Of a DNA stretch of 64,000 nt, positions 11,355 to 19,918 are shown piece by piece (the stretch's first letter is position 1; each line of letters opens with the position of its first letter). A program made the position numbers and the translations under genes. Under the pieces are notes generated by a model. That model saw only the letters and a list, made by a program, of their open reading frames with translations, made no database searches and was not told the DNA's origin. The stretch is from Balneolaceae bacterium (GTDB lineage Bacteria > Bacteroidota > Rhodothermia > Balneolales > Balneolaceae). The stretch covers positions 62,001 to 126,000 of the forward strand of contig JAEPNO010000003.1 in NCBI GenBank assembly GCA_017643365.1. The letters run 5' to 3'.

Positions 11355-11540
11355 CTATAAGTTTTTTAGTTCGTTAATAATTTCTTCTTTTGTTTTACCC
11401 AGTTTTTTCTGAAGTCTTCCGAATAATTCATCTTCTTTTCCCTCAACCATTGTAACATCGTCTTCGGTTAACTGGGAATACTCTTGCTTTAATTTACCTT
11501 TTAGCTCGTTCCAGTTTCCTTTTATCTGTAGGTCGTTCAT
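11355..11540 (-). CDS. CsbD family stress protein
   Basis: A 61-residue protein with the family pattern: IKGNWNELKGKLKQEY near the start, then a LTEDDVTMVEGKEDELFGRLQKKLGKT stretch. CsbD-like proteins are short, acidic, helical and usually stress or stationary-phase induced; their biochemical role is unknown. Length and motif order are complete. Confidence 0.9.
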   Translation of the reverse strand: MNDLQIKGNWNELKGKLKQEYSQLTEDDVTMVEGKEDELFGRLQKKLGKTKEEIINELKNL

Positions 11541-11612
11541 TTTATCTAATAGTTTATGTTAATCTTTTGTTTATATTATTAACTATACTAGACATAATAA
11601 GTTCCAAGAAAA

Positions 11613-11652
11613 TAAAAAAGCCTGACTCTTTCTGAAGAGACAGGCTAAATAA
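11613..11652 (-). terminator. Terminator of the 115-aa gene
   Basis: The arms agcctg (11619-11624) and caggct (11641-11646), extended by a mismatched ctctt/aagag inner stem, form a hairpin. An A-run at 11613-11618 becomes a U-run on the minus strand just after the hypothetical gene ending at 11674. Confidence 0.75.
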
Positions 11653-11673
11653 ATGAAAAATGTACGGTCGTAT

Positions 11674-12021
11674 TTAATCGATATCGTACACTTCTTTTAA
11701 TATGGCTTTTGCATTGGCATCTTTGCCTTGCATCACTCGATGCTGCAAATTAGTAACTATTTCAGCTTGAGCTTTTTCGTAGGCTTCTTCTTTTGCTTTC
11801 TTCTCATTCGAAGTTCGAACTAACTCGTAAATATCATCAGCCCGAACAACGCTGTAAATGTTGTCGCTATTGAACGCATGAGAGCGTAATTCTTCGAATT
11901 TTTTGAACACCCGTGGAAAGTCTTCGCTGTTTTCGGCTTTTGTAATAATTTCCACATCTGAAGGACCTTCTGCACTAAGTGGAGTTTTGCAGAGATAAAA
12001 CTGATTAAATGTATAATTCAT
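11674..12021 (-). CDS. Hypothetical protein, 115 aa
   Basis: I do not recognise this protein. It has 115 residues, no signal peptide and no membrane segment. It begins MNYTFNQFYLCKTPLSAEGPSD, and the second half is charged and helical (SNEKKAKEEAYEKAQAEIVTNL). It has a hairpin terminator and is divergent from the S46-like lipoprotein, with 88 bp between the two starts. The codon use resembles that of its neighbours, which supports a real gene. Confidence 0.65.
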   Translation of the reverse strand: MNYTFNQFYLCKTPLSAEGPSDVEIITKAENSEDFPRVFKKFEELRSHAFNSDNIYSVVRADDIYELVRTSNEKKAKEEAYEKAQAEIVTNLQHRVMQGKDANAKAILKEVYDID

Positions 12022-12109
12022 GAACTGTTTTTTATCTGATTGAATTAGTTCGCATCTTTTGCCCCAATATACACAAACCCGTCATACAATTTCATTCGGT
12101 GAATACGCA

Positions 12110-14080
12110 ATGCGAATATTTTGGTTTTTATTTGGTTTTATACTGCTTCTCTCGGCATGCATCAGCAGGCAAAACTTTACTTCAGATTTAGTTAAAAACG
12201 ATTTTGTACATCAAGGGTTTCCTCTCACCATCCACACAACTCCTTTCGATAGTGCGTACACAGGTGCAGTAGCAAAATTGTATCGCGGAAATTCTTTTGT
12301 AGCATCGGGGGCTTTTATTTCTGAAAGCGGCCTTTTTCTTACTACCTACGACCCGGTGCTAAATTTGATTGCTAACGAGCCAGCCAGAAACGAAATAATG
12401 ACCGGCTTTTCTGCCGAAAGTAATACCGACGAAATCCCAATTCCCGGAATGTCCCTGTTAGTTTTAATCGAAGAAAAAGAAGTAACGGAGCTTTATAGCG
12501 AACAAATACCGGACAGCATACGCAACAATCAAATCAACAGTATTAAACAACAAATAACACAGCGCTTAATCGAAGAAGCAAAAGGCGGTCGTGCTGATGT
12601 TCTTGCACAGGTTTCAGAATTATTAGCCGGTAATCGTCAGATACTAAGTGTGTATAAAATCATTAACGATCTGCGCCTGGTGTGGTCCGATTCGATAACC
12701 GACTCCGTTTCACCCTTCGCAAAAAGCAATGAACTTCGGGATGTTGCGGCAAGTAAAACGAGTATAATTAGAGCATACATTCCTGAAAACGGAGTTTCTG
12801 TAGGGTACAACCAAAGCAACCAACCATACAAAGTAAGCACACATTTTGACCTTCCTTCAATGGAACAACCCGATCAAAATGTGTACATGTTTGGGTTTCC
12901 AAATCGCACTTTTCGTAACGACTCATACCGAGCATTTAAGTTTTACAATACTATTGTAAATCCCGCGATAATCAATTCATATTCAGCGTATCAAAAGGGT
13001 TTAGATGAAGCCGCTGAAACCAATGCCAACTTTTCCTATCAAACCATATACGATCGCTTTAATGTGGCATTACAGGTGCAGCTTTACGAAGAAATTCAGG
13101 ATGAATTCAAAACGAAAAACATTCTTGAATTAAAAAATGATACTGAATTTGATCTCAGACTATGGGCCACAACCGATACTACCATTGAGCCTAAATTCAG
13201 AGATATTTTTTCGTACATCGATCAAGCTTTTGACATAGCCGAGCAAAATGGCGCCAGCTTTTATATAACCAGTTATTCACTACAATTTGGCAAGCTTGAT
13301 GATTTAGCTAACCTAATCAAAAATTATAACGAAGAAACACTGCTACCAAAATCCGACGCCGAAATTGAAACCTTGCGCGCTCAGATTGCTGAAAATCAGC
13401 GACAATTATTAGGTGTAATTGACCTTCAATCCGAAATTAGTTTTTTAAGCGACGTTCTTATCACTATAAACTCGCTTCCAGAAGCACAGAGCATCCCAAG
13501 CGTTCAGCAATTGTTTATGGATGTTGATGAAAACAACTACTACGATGCGGCGAAAAATTTTCTGGAGCGTCAGACTTCTGCATCGTTTTTGTTTGATGTG
13601 GAAGAAACCCAGCAAGCCATCGCCAACGATGTTTTTTATCAAGATTCACTATTTACATTGCTTGATGAAATTCTATTTGTGAACGACATGAATAGAAACA
13701 ATCATGCTATATATCTGGCATACAATCGCCCTGCCCAACAAGTATTTTTGCAAGCTAAAGCTGCTAAATATGGGCATGTTTTCCCCGATGCAAATGGCAC
13801 TCTAAGGTACAACAAAGGCTATTTTAGAGCTGCGTTGAACAAATCTGATTCAGAATATTTACTTACTTACAACGATTTCCGAGCCAGATCGCCGGGAAGT
13901 ATCATCTTTAACAAACAAGGCGAAATTTTAGGGCTTACCGATCACACTGTACCCGAAAACTTAATTCCGAACTATCTCTTTAATAAAGAAAATGCCTATT
14001 ACTATAGTCTGGATGTTCGAAAGATTGCAGAGTTACTTAAAGAGGAACAGGTTGCTTTTACCTCTGAATTATTTGAGTAG
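12110..14080 (+). CDS. S46 peptidase-like lipoprotein, probably inactive
   Basis: I chose the ATG at 12110 because it gives a clean lipoprotein signal (MRIFWFLFGFILLLSAC). A TTG at 12059 would only add 17 polar residues. The 656-residue product follows the S46 dipeptidyl-peptidase layout: a SGAFISESGLFLT segment, a MFGFPNRTFR strand, the hallmark FPDANGTLRY and a late GSIIFNKQGEILGLT strand. In active S46 enzymes the first site reads TNHHC and the last GNSGSP. Here residues 78-81 are TTYD, and the last site is RSPGSI, so both the catalytic His and the nucleophile Ser seem replaced. It is probably a membrane-anchored binding or scaffold relative. Confidence 0.75.
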   Translation: MRIFWFLFGFILLLSACISRQNFTSDLVKNDFVHQGFPLTIHTTPFDSAYTGAVAKLYRGNSFVASGAFISESGLFLTTYDPVLNLIANEPARNEIMTGFSAESNTDEIPIPGMSLLVLIEEKEVTELYSEQIPDSIRNNQINSIKQQITQRLIEEAKGGRADVLAQVSELLAGNRQILSVYKIINDLRLVWSDSITDSVSPFAKSNELRDVAASKTSIIRAYIPENGVSVGYNQSNQPYKVSTHFDLPSMEQPDQNVYMFGFPNRTFRNDSYRAFKFYNTIVNPAIINSYSAYQKGLDEAAETNANFSYQTIYDRFNVALQVQLYEEIQDEFKTKNILELKNDTEFDLRLWATTDTTIEPKFRDIFSYIDQAFDIAEQNGASFYITSYSLQFGKLDDLANLIKNYNEETLLPKSDAEIETLRAQIAENQRQLLGVIDLQSEISFLSDVLITINSLPEAQSIPSVQQLFMDVDENNYYDAAKNFLERQTSASFLFDVEETQQAIANDVFYQDSLFTLLDEILFVNDMNRNNHAIYLAYNRPAQQVFLQAKAAKYGHVFPDANGTLRYNKGYFRAALNKSDSEYLLTYNDFRARSPGSIIFNKQGEILGLTDHTVPENLIPNYLFNKENAYYYSLDVRKIAELLKEEQVAFTSELFE

Positions 14081-14082
14081 AA

Positions 14083-14598
14083 TCAGTCGATAATTTCGCG
14101 AAGTAACTTGGGTATCATCATCCATTTAATCTGGCACGTGCCGGGATTAATGTCACCCCAACGAACAGCGTAACTTTCGAGGCATACCAAACCCGCTGTA
14201 GGAACACGAACGGCGGTTTTATCTCGCCCACCACTTAATAAAGTAGCCGTGGCTTCAATTAATGGATTATGTCCTACTAGCATGATCGTTTCGGATTTTT
14301 CGGGTGCATTTTGGATGGCTTCGAGATATTTACCCACCGATTCGAAATATAGATCGCTATCCCAGCGCACAATGCTTTCGTCTCTTTTCATCCCCTCTAC
14401 ACAAAGCTTTGTTGTTTGGCGCGCTCGCTGTGCAGTTGACGACACAATATATTCCGGCCGATATCCTGTTTTCTTTAAAAATCTCCCCATCCTTGGCGCA
14501 TCGTTCAACCCCCGCCCTGAAAGTGGTCGATCGAAATCTTCCAGTTCCGGATTATCCCAACTTGATTTTGCATGTCGAAGCAACAGTATAAATTTCAT
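14083..14598 (-). CDS. SixA-type histidine phosphatase family protein
   Basis: The start at 14598 is chosen because it places the family start MKFILLLRHAKSSWDNP at the N-terminus and avoids overlap with the MATE gene. The 171-residue protein has the RHAKSSW phosphohistidine loop, the FDRPLSGRG segment and the second catalytic histidine in MLVGHNPLIE. SixA removes phosphate from phospho-histidine in signalling proteins; related enzymes act on small phosphoesters. It lies 13 bp after the MATE gene on the same strand and converges with the S46-like gene (2 bp apart). Confidence 0.88.
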   Translation of the reverse strand: MKFILLLRHAKSSWDNPELEDFDRPLSGRGLNDAPRMGRFLKKTGYRPEYIVSSTAQRARQTTKLCVEGMKRDESIVRWDSDLYFESVGKYLEAIQNAPEKSETIMLVGHNPLIEATATLLSGGRDKTAVRVPTAGLVCLESYAVRWGDINPGTCQIKWMMIPKLLREIID

Positions 14599-14611
14599 TC
14601 GATTTGTTCCG

Positions 14612-15913
14612 TTATTTTGATGGTAGAATGATATGCCTCTTGGCCAACAACGTGAGAAGGACACCCCGGGCAAGCATAAATGTGATCATTGCCAGCCAGA
14701 TTGCGTGTACTCCTATTATATTTTGTGTTAAATAGTATACAGGAATAAAAATCAACAATGTAGCAACCAACATAGAGTTGCGCATAGGCGGTGTTGCTGT
14801 TGCGCCAATGTAAACACCATCCCAAATAAAACTTACACTGTTCACAATGGGTGCGAACACGGTCCAAATCAATACTATTTTTATGGCGTCAAGTACCACC
14901 GTTTGATCTGTAAAAATAGCTACAATTTGCGCTCCGAAAATTGCATAAATAGCACTTCCTGCAACGCCAATCCCCAAGCCCCAAACCATGCAGCCTTTAA
15001 TTGCTTTTAGTAATTGTTCGCGATCTTTTGCCCCAAAATATTTACCAACCAGACTCTCGGCTGCAAAGGCAAAACCATCAATTCCATACGCGCTTATGTA
15101 CCAAAGTTGAAGCAAAATTGTGTTCGCTGCAAGAACAACATCACCCGTTTCAGCCGATTTTGCCGTAAAAAAAGCATAGGATGTAACCAGACATAATGTT
15201 CTGATAAATATGTCGGAGTTTACTGAGAAGAATTTTTTCAGTGCATCTAATTGAATAAGCTCTTCGAAGCTAATATCACCCAAAGGTTGATGATACCTAC
15301 GCATGTACAACCAGATTGCAAAACCAACCGCCACATAACTGGCAATTAAACTGCCCCAAGCAACACCAGCTACGTTCATATCATAGATTAATACGAACAC
15401 CAGATTAAGAACAATATTAAGTGCATTCAGCAAAATGGTGACATACATGGGGAATCGAGCATTTTGCATGCCCAAAAACCAGCCATTAAGGCCAAACAGT
15501 GCTAGGGTTGCGGGCGCGGCAAAAATGCGGATCGAAAAATAAACCTGCACATAGCGTTCTACTTCGGGCGATGCATTTACCAACCACAACGACATTTTTA
15601 AAACCGGAATCTGCACAAGCACGATTAGCACGCTGAATGAAAGTGCAACCAAAAGCACTCTTGCCAAAATAATTCTAGTCTCTTTTAATTGGTTTGCCCC
15701 AAATGCCTGAGCTACTAAACCGGTAGTTCCCATTCGCAGGAAACCAAATCCCCAGAAAATAAAATCAAAGATGATGCTGCCTACCGCTATGGCCCCTAAA
15801 TAGTAAACGGCATCTAAATGCCCAATTACAGCGGTATCAACCGCACCCAATAATGGAACCGACAAATTGCTAATAATATTAGGAATTGCCAGTCGCAAGA
15901 TTCTTCGGTTCAA
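14612..15913 (-). CDS. MATE family efflux transporter
   Basis: A 433-residue polytopic membrane protein with twelve predicted helices. It opens RLAIPNIISNLSVPLLGAVDTAVIGHL, the NorM/DinF signature in which Pro and Asp are conserved. Such transporters exchange Na+ or H+ for cationic drugs or metabolites. Residues typical of the DinF-like branch (GFGFLRMGTTGLVAQAFGA) are present. The gene is followed by the SixA-like phosphatase with a 13-bp gap and may share its transcript. Confidence 0.9.
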   Translation of the reverse strand: MNRRILRLAIPNIISNLSVPLLGAVDTAVIGHLDAVYYLGAIAVGSIIFDFIFWGFGFLRMGTTGLVAQAFGANQLKETRIILARVLLVALSFSVLIVLVQIPVLKMSLWLVNASPEVERYVQVYFSIRIFAAPATLALFGLNGWFLGMQNARFPMYVTILLNALNIVLNLVFVLIYDMNVAGVAWGSLIASYVAVGFAIWLYMRRYHQPLGDISFEELIQLDALKKFFSVNSDIFIRTLCLVTSYAFFTAKSAETGDVVLAANTILLQLWYISAYGIDGFAFAAESLVGKYFGAKDREQLLKAIKGCMVWGLGIGVAGSAIYAIFGAQIVAIFTDQTVVLDAIKIVLIWTVFAPIVNSVSFIWDGVYIGATATPPMRNSMLVATLLIFIPVYYLTQNIIGVHAIWLAMITFMLARGVLLTLLAKRHIILPSK

Positions 15914-16081
15914 AATTTACTCATCATTTTTTGCCTTTAAGTTAGCTTGTACAAACTTTCCCATTAATTTAATATAGTGTTACTTTTTGGTTGATGGTGT
16001 AGGTTGCATCTATAAAGGGGTGCGTGTATTTTCATGCCACTAAATCAAAGCATACAATTTAACTAATAATCTGCTTCTCAA

Positions 16082-16558
16082 ATGGATATCGATACCCGTA
16101 ATAAAATTTTAAGTGTGGTTCTTGGAATTGTAATTATTGCACTTTCGTGGTTACTATACGATTCAATTGTAACTCCTTACCAGGAAGTTAAGGAAAGAGA
16201 AGCGGAAACGGAGCGGGTTCGTACGCGCATGCTTACCCTTAAAGATGCGCTCGTACAATACGACAGCCGTTTCGGGCATTTCCCACCAACCGAAGGCGGA
16301 TTAGACAGCATCGTTGTTTACTTGCAAACCGATTCTATGATGGTTGCTATGGGCGACACCTTATTCCGTCAAGCTCCACCACTTGAGTATTCACCGGAGA
16401 CTATGATTGTTACTCCTCGAGCATCAGGTGCACGTTTTATTTACACCCACGTAGATTCAACGCGACCTCCGCTTTACTTGCTCGAAGATCCTGACACTGA
16501 TGATGCTATTGGTAGTTTGAGCAGAACTACGATGCGTAACGCGCCCAACTGGAATTAA
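16082..16558 (+). CDS. Membrane-anchored protein with pseudopilin-like globular domain
   Basis: A 158-residue protein with one N-terminal membrane helix (residues 8-27), a short coiled segment, then LKDALVQYDSRFGHFPPTEGGLD. That spacing (a helix, then R/F-x-G-x-[YF]-P-x-T-E-x-G-L) recalls the globular part of GspG-like type II pseudopilins. However, there is no prepilin peptidase site with the usual Gly-Phe-Thr-Leu-Ile-Glu. The stop overlaps the start of the DUF3822 gene (TAATG), so the two are translationally coupled. The function is unknown; I would call it a pseudopilin-like anchor rather than a pilin. Confidence 0.65.
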   Translation: MDIDTRNKILSVVLGIVIIALSWLLYDSIVTPYQEVKEREAETERVRTRMLTLKDALVQYDSRFGHFPPTEGGLDSIVVYLQTDSMMVAMGDTLFRQAPPLEYSPETMIVTPRASGARFIYTHVDSTRPPLYLLEDPDTDDAIGSLSRTTMRNAPNWN

Positions 16559-17418
16559 TGAATGAGTCTGCCCCTAATTTAGGAGTCTCATTTTTTTCCG
16601 ACCGGCTGTATTACGCCATCAATGATCCTTCGGGGGATGCTGTTTTAACTGAGATTGGGAGTTTTAACTTCAATTTCAACATCGCAAGCGCAATCCGTAC
16701 GCAGCATCCCGATCAATACCCTCATATCCAAAATACGATTGAGGGTTTGGTTAAAGAACACTCGATTGGATCGGTGCATGCGCTCACTATTCCCAGCGAC
16801 GAATGCTGGACCGCCCTCCCCAAGGTTGTTTACGATAATGCAGATGAACGTGAGGATCATTTGGCAATAATCATGAAAGGGGTATCTCGGGAAGAAATTG
16901 AACCTACCTGGCACACCGTTTCAAAAAGCCAGCGTAAGTTTTTGTGTATTCGAAGAGCTTCCATCATGGAAGGATATTCTCATCTCTCGAAAAAAGTTGG
17001 ACTCACTGAATTTTCAAGCGATTTCGAAATCGCTGCGCAATGGTCGGCTTTTCATAAACCCGGCGGCTCTTTTTTGATGATCGGTTGCCACAAAAACGTG
17101 ATTTCAATCACTTCTTTTATGCTTGGCAGATTTAGAGCCGCAACGTACATCAAATACGATCAAGTTCAGGACTTACCGTATCATTGGTTGCAGCAATCCG
17201 CACATTCTAAATGGCTGAAAGGCTTACACGAGCATACCTACTTGTTTGGGAAAAACTGCCATGAAATTGTAAAAGTGCTTGCTCATTTCTGGGATAAATC
17301 TACCGAAATCTCGACGCTAAATACCCTCGATCAAATGGGAGTAATGGCCGAAGAAACCACTTATGGTTTTGATCTGGCAGAAGCTTTTCCAGCGATTTTG
17401 CTGAGCTTAGATCAGTAA
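16558..17418 (+). CDS. DUF3822 family protein
   Basis: A 286-residue protein of the DUF3822 family, which in Bacteroidota regularly precedes rsmD as it does here. It has an actin-like fold pattern (LGVSFFSDRLYYAIND, SFLMIGCHKNVISI, TYLFGKN). The fold suggests a PilM/FtsA-like nucleotide-binding role, which fits the pseudopilin-like protein just upstream, but no activity has been shown to my knowledge. It shares one base with the upstream gene. rsmD follows after 77 bp. Confidence 0.8.
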   Translation: MNESAPNLGVSFFSDRLYYAINDPSGDAVLTEIGSFNFNFNIASAIRTQHPDQYPHIQNTIEGLVKEHSIGSVHALTIPSDECWTALPKVVYDNADEREDHLAIIMKGVSREEIEPTWHTVSKSQRKFLCIRRASIMEGYSHLSKKVGLTEFSSDFEIAAQWSAFHKPGGSFLMIGCHKNVISITSFMLGRFRAATYIKYDQVQDLPYHWLQQSAHSKWLKGLHEHTYLFGKNCHEIVKVLAHFWDKSTEISTLNTLDQMGVMAEETTYGFDLAEAFPAILLSLDQ

Positions 17419-17495
17419 TCGTTTCTCAATTTAAAAAAGCTCGTTTCAAACCCTTACCTTTGGGCTTTAATCCATTTAACTGAATAGTCACCGCC

Positions 17496-18056
17496 ATGCG
17501 GATCATCACCGGAAAATTAAAAGGTCGCAGAATCACTATCCCAAAAGGATTGGATGTACGCCCCACCACCGATCGTACCAAAGAGAGCATTTTCAACAAA
17601 ATTGAAGTGTATAAATATTTGGATGGAGCTACTGTTTTGGATCTTTTTGGGGGATCAGGAAATCTGGGCTTTGAGGCAATTTCACGAGGCGTTAAAAATG
17701 TGACTTTCGTTGAGATTGATTCTAAAAATGTGGCTTTGATCGAGAAAACGGCCAAAGAGTTTGGAGTTGATGCACAAGTTCGTCCTATTGTTTCGGATGT
17801 ACAGCGTTTTCTAAGTGGCATGCCCATTCCTTACGATTTCATCTTCTGCGATCCACCGTACAATTACGAATGGATGGAGGAAATGATCGCTCAGATTTTG
17901 GAAAACAACTGGCTGAAAGAAGATGGCTGGTTCATCCTCGAACACGATAAATATCACAACTACAAAGAGCATCCACATTGCTTTTTTAGCAAAGCTTATG
18001 GTCGTACCACTGTTAGTATTTTTGAAAAGCATCCGGTAGATTCCAACAACAATTAA
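17496..18056 (+). CDS. rsmD: 16S rRNA (guanine(966)-N2)-methyltransferase
   Basis: A 186-residue SAM-dependent methyltransferase. The N-terminus MRIITGKLKGRRI, the PTTDRTKESIFNKI motif, the SAM loop VLDLFGGSGNLGFEA and the catalytic FCDPPYNYEW are all those of RsmD. It methylates G966 of 16S rRNA in the assembling 30S subunit. It sits in the order DUF3822-rsmD-coaD common in Bacteroidota. A TACCTTTG hexamer-like element 34 bp upstream of the start may be a -7 promoter box, though I see no good -33 element. Confidence 0.93.
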   Translation: MRIITGKLKGRRITIPKGLDVRPTTDRTKESIFNKIEVYKYLDGATVLDLFGGSGNLGFEAISRGVKNVTFVEIDSKNVALIEKTAKEFGVDAQVRPIVSDVQRFLSGMPIPYDFIFCDPPYNYEWMEEMIAQILENNWLKEDGWFILEHDKYHNYKEHPHCFFSKAYGRTTVSIFEKHPVDSNNN

Positions 18057-18065
18057 CAATTTTTC

Positions 18066-18109
18066 AATGATCAATTAACAATTAGTTGAATCATTAATAA
18101 TTGATCATT
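18066..18109. repeat. 12-bp inverted repeat between rsmD and coaD
   Basis: aatgatcaatta (18066-18077) is repeated in inverse at 18098-18109 with a 20-base spacer. It is AT-only in character with no U-run, so it is not a classical terminator. It may be an intergenic repeat or a weak hairpin before coaD. Confidence 0.6.
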
Positions 18110-18121
18110 CTTAATTGAGAT

Positions 18122-18613
18122 ATGAACACATTAGCGCTTTATCCCGGGTCTTTCGATCCAATCACTTTCGGCCACCTAGATATTTTAGAACGGGCCGCCA
18201 ATTTGTTTGAACGAGTAGTGGTAACCGTGGCTGTAAACAAAGAAAAAAGCGGTGTATTTACCGGCGATGAGCGAGTGGCGTTAATCAACGAGTGTTTAGA
18301 GGGAAAAGAATGGGCTAAAAGCATCGAAGTGGATCAGTTTACCGGGCTGCTGGTAAATCACGCAAAAAAACTGAAGGCAAAAACATTGGTGCGTGGCGTC
18401 CGCCAAATCTCAGATTTTGAGTACGAATTCCGAATGGCGCTCACCAACAAACGCCTCGCCCCCGAAGTGGATACTATCTTTTTAATGCCTGATGAGGAAT
18501 ACACCTTCATCTCGGCTTCTTTGGTAAAAGAAATCGCTTATTGGGGTAGTGATTTGTCCTCGTTTGTTCCGGAAAATGTAGCCGTGGCTCTGCGCGAAAA
18601 GTACGCGAAATAA
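18122..18613 (+). CDS. coaD: Phosphopantetheine adenylyltransferase
   Basis: A 163-residue cytoplasmic enzyme of coenzyme A synthesis that adenylylates 4'-phosphopantetheine. The nucleotidyltransferase motif YPGSFDPITFGHLDI (T/HxGH), the RGVRQISDFEYEF segment and the ISASLVKEIA motif are intact. Length is normal for the family. It is the third gene of the rsmD cluster. Confidence 0.95.
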   Translation: MNTLALYPGSFDPITFGHLDILERAANLFERVVVTVAVNKEKSGVFTGDERVALINECLEGKEWAKSIEVDQFTGLLVNHAKKLKAKTLVRGVRQISDFEYEFRMALTNKRLAPEVDTIFLMPDEEYTFISASLVKEIAYWGSDLSSFVPENVAVALREKYAK

Positions 18614-18700
18614 ACTTCTACGACTGCGTCTTAAATCTTGTTCCTTAGCCCTATTTATCCGAATTTCCCGATTCACTCATTCCAACATTTTTTTGAATCC

Positions 18701-19894
18701 ATGATTTCACAACGCGCACAAAACGTACAACCCTCTGCCACTTTAAAAGTTACCGGGCGAGCAAAAGAATTAAAAAGAGAAGGCAAATCCATCGTTTCGC
18801 TAAGCGCCGGTGAACCGGATTTTAAAACGCCCGGCTATATCTGTAAAGCGGCTATTGAAGCCATCAATAACGGGCAACATGGTTACACCATGAATCCGGG
18901 CACACCTGAACTTAGAGAAGCTATTTCGGCAAAATTGCAGCGCGAAAACAGCCTGAACTACGACCCGTCGCAAATCATTTGTTCAAACGGAGCCAAGCAA
19001 TCAGTAGGTTTTGCACTTTTGGCAACAGTAGATCCGGGCGACGAAGTAATTATCCCTGCACCATATTGGGTTTCTTATCCAGAGATGACACGCTTAGCAG
19101 AGGGAACTCCGATTACGGTTCGCACTTCTTTCGAGAACAACTTTCGACTCACAGCCGATCAACTTGAGGAAGCAATCACCCCCAAAACGAAAGTGCTGAT
19201 TCTCTGTTCTCCGTCAAATCCAACCGGTTCTTGTTATAGTGAATCTGACTTGAAAGCATTAGCCGAAGTATTGAGAAAATACCCGGATATTTTGGTGATT
19301 TCGGATGAAATTTACGAGTACATAGTTTTTGAAGAAGAGCATGTGAGTTTGATTAATTCTGCTCCGGATTTAAAAGATCGAGTGATATTGATCAACGGAT
19401 TCTCAAAAGGATTTGCCATGACCGGCTGGAGACTTGGTTACTTAGCGGCCCATCCTGACATCGTGAAAGCCGTGAGTAAAATTCAAAGTCAGGAAACTTC
19501 GGCACCATCCTCGATTTCGCAAGCTGCCGGACTTGCCGCCTACACGAACGATTTGAGTGAAGTTCACGCGATGCGAGATGAGTTTAAAAAGCGTCGCGAT
19601 TATATGGTGGAAAGCCTGAACGCCATCGATGGAGTTGATTGCTTCACACCCGGTGGTGCTTTTTATGTATTCCCGGATATTTCAGCACATTTGGGTAAGA
19701 CAACGCCGGATGGAAATAAGCTCGAAACTTCTACCGATCTTTGCCTTTATTTACTAGATGAATTCGGCTTGGCGGTTGTTCCGGGCGATGCCTTTGGTGA
19801 GCCCAACGGTTTACGCATGAGCTACGCTGCCGGCATGAAAGATCTTGAAGAGGCGATGGATCGTTTTCGGAAGGGTATTGGGTGTCTTCTTTGA
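18701..19894 (+). CDS. Class I pyridoxal-phosphate aminotransferase, aspartate-type
   Basis: I use the ATG at 18701 because it starts at the conserved MISQRAQNVQPSATL; a TTG at 18638 would add 21 unlike residues. The 397-residue protein has SLSAGEPDF, the PSNPTGS loop, the PLP-phosphate-contacting SDEIYEY and the Schiff-base lysine in NGFSKGFAMTGWRLGY. It most likely interconverts aspartate/oxaloacetate with glutamate/2-oxoglutarate; an aromatic substrate is possible. It converges with the propeller lipoprotein gene. Confidence 0.9.
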   Translation: MISQRAQNVQPSATLKVTGRAKELKREGKSIVSLSAGEPDFKTPGYICKAAIEAINNGQHGYTMNPGTPELREAISAKLQRENSLNYDPSQIICSNGAKQSVGFALLATVDPGDEVIIPAPYWVSYPEMTRLAEGTPITVRTSFENNFRLTADQLEEAITPKTKVLILCSPSNPTGSCYSESDLKALAEVLRKYPDILVISDEIYEYIVFEEEHVSLINSAPDLKDRVILINGFSKGFAMTGWRLGYLAAHPDIVKAVSKIQSQETSAPSSISQAAGLAAYTNDLSEVHAMRDEFKKRRDYMVESLNAIDGVDCFTPGGAFYVFPDISAHLGKTTPDGNKLETSTDLCLYLLDEFGLAVVPGDAFGEPNGLRMSYAAGMKDLEEAMDRFRKGIGCLL

Positions 19895-19918
19895 TCTTAA
19901 TCAAATTCGACATTGCAA

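Noticed and set aside
12059-12109. Alternative TTG start for the S46-like gene.
   Set aside because: The ATG at 12110 gives a proper lipoprotein signal peptide; the extra residues are polar and do not fit.
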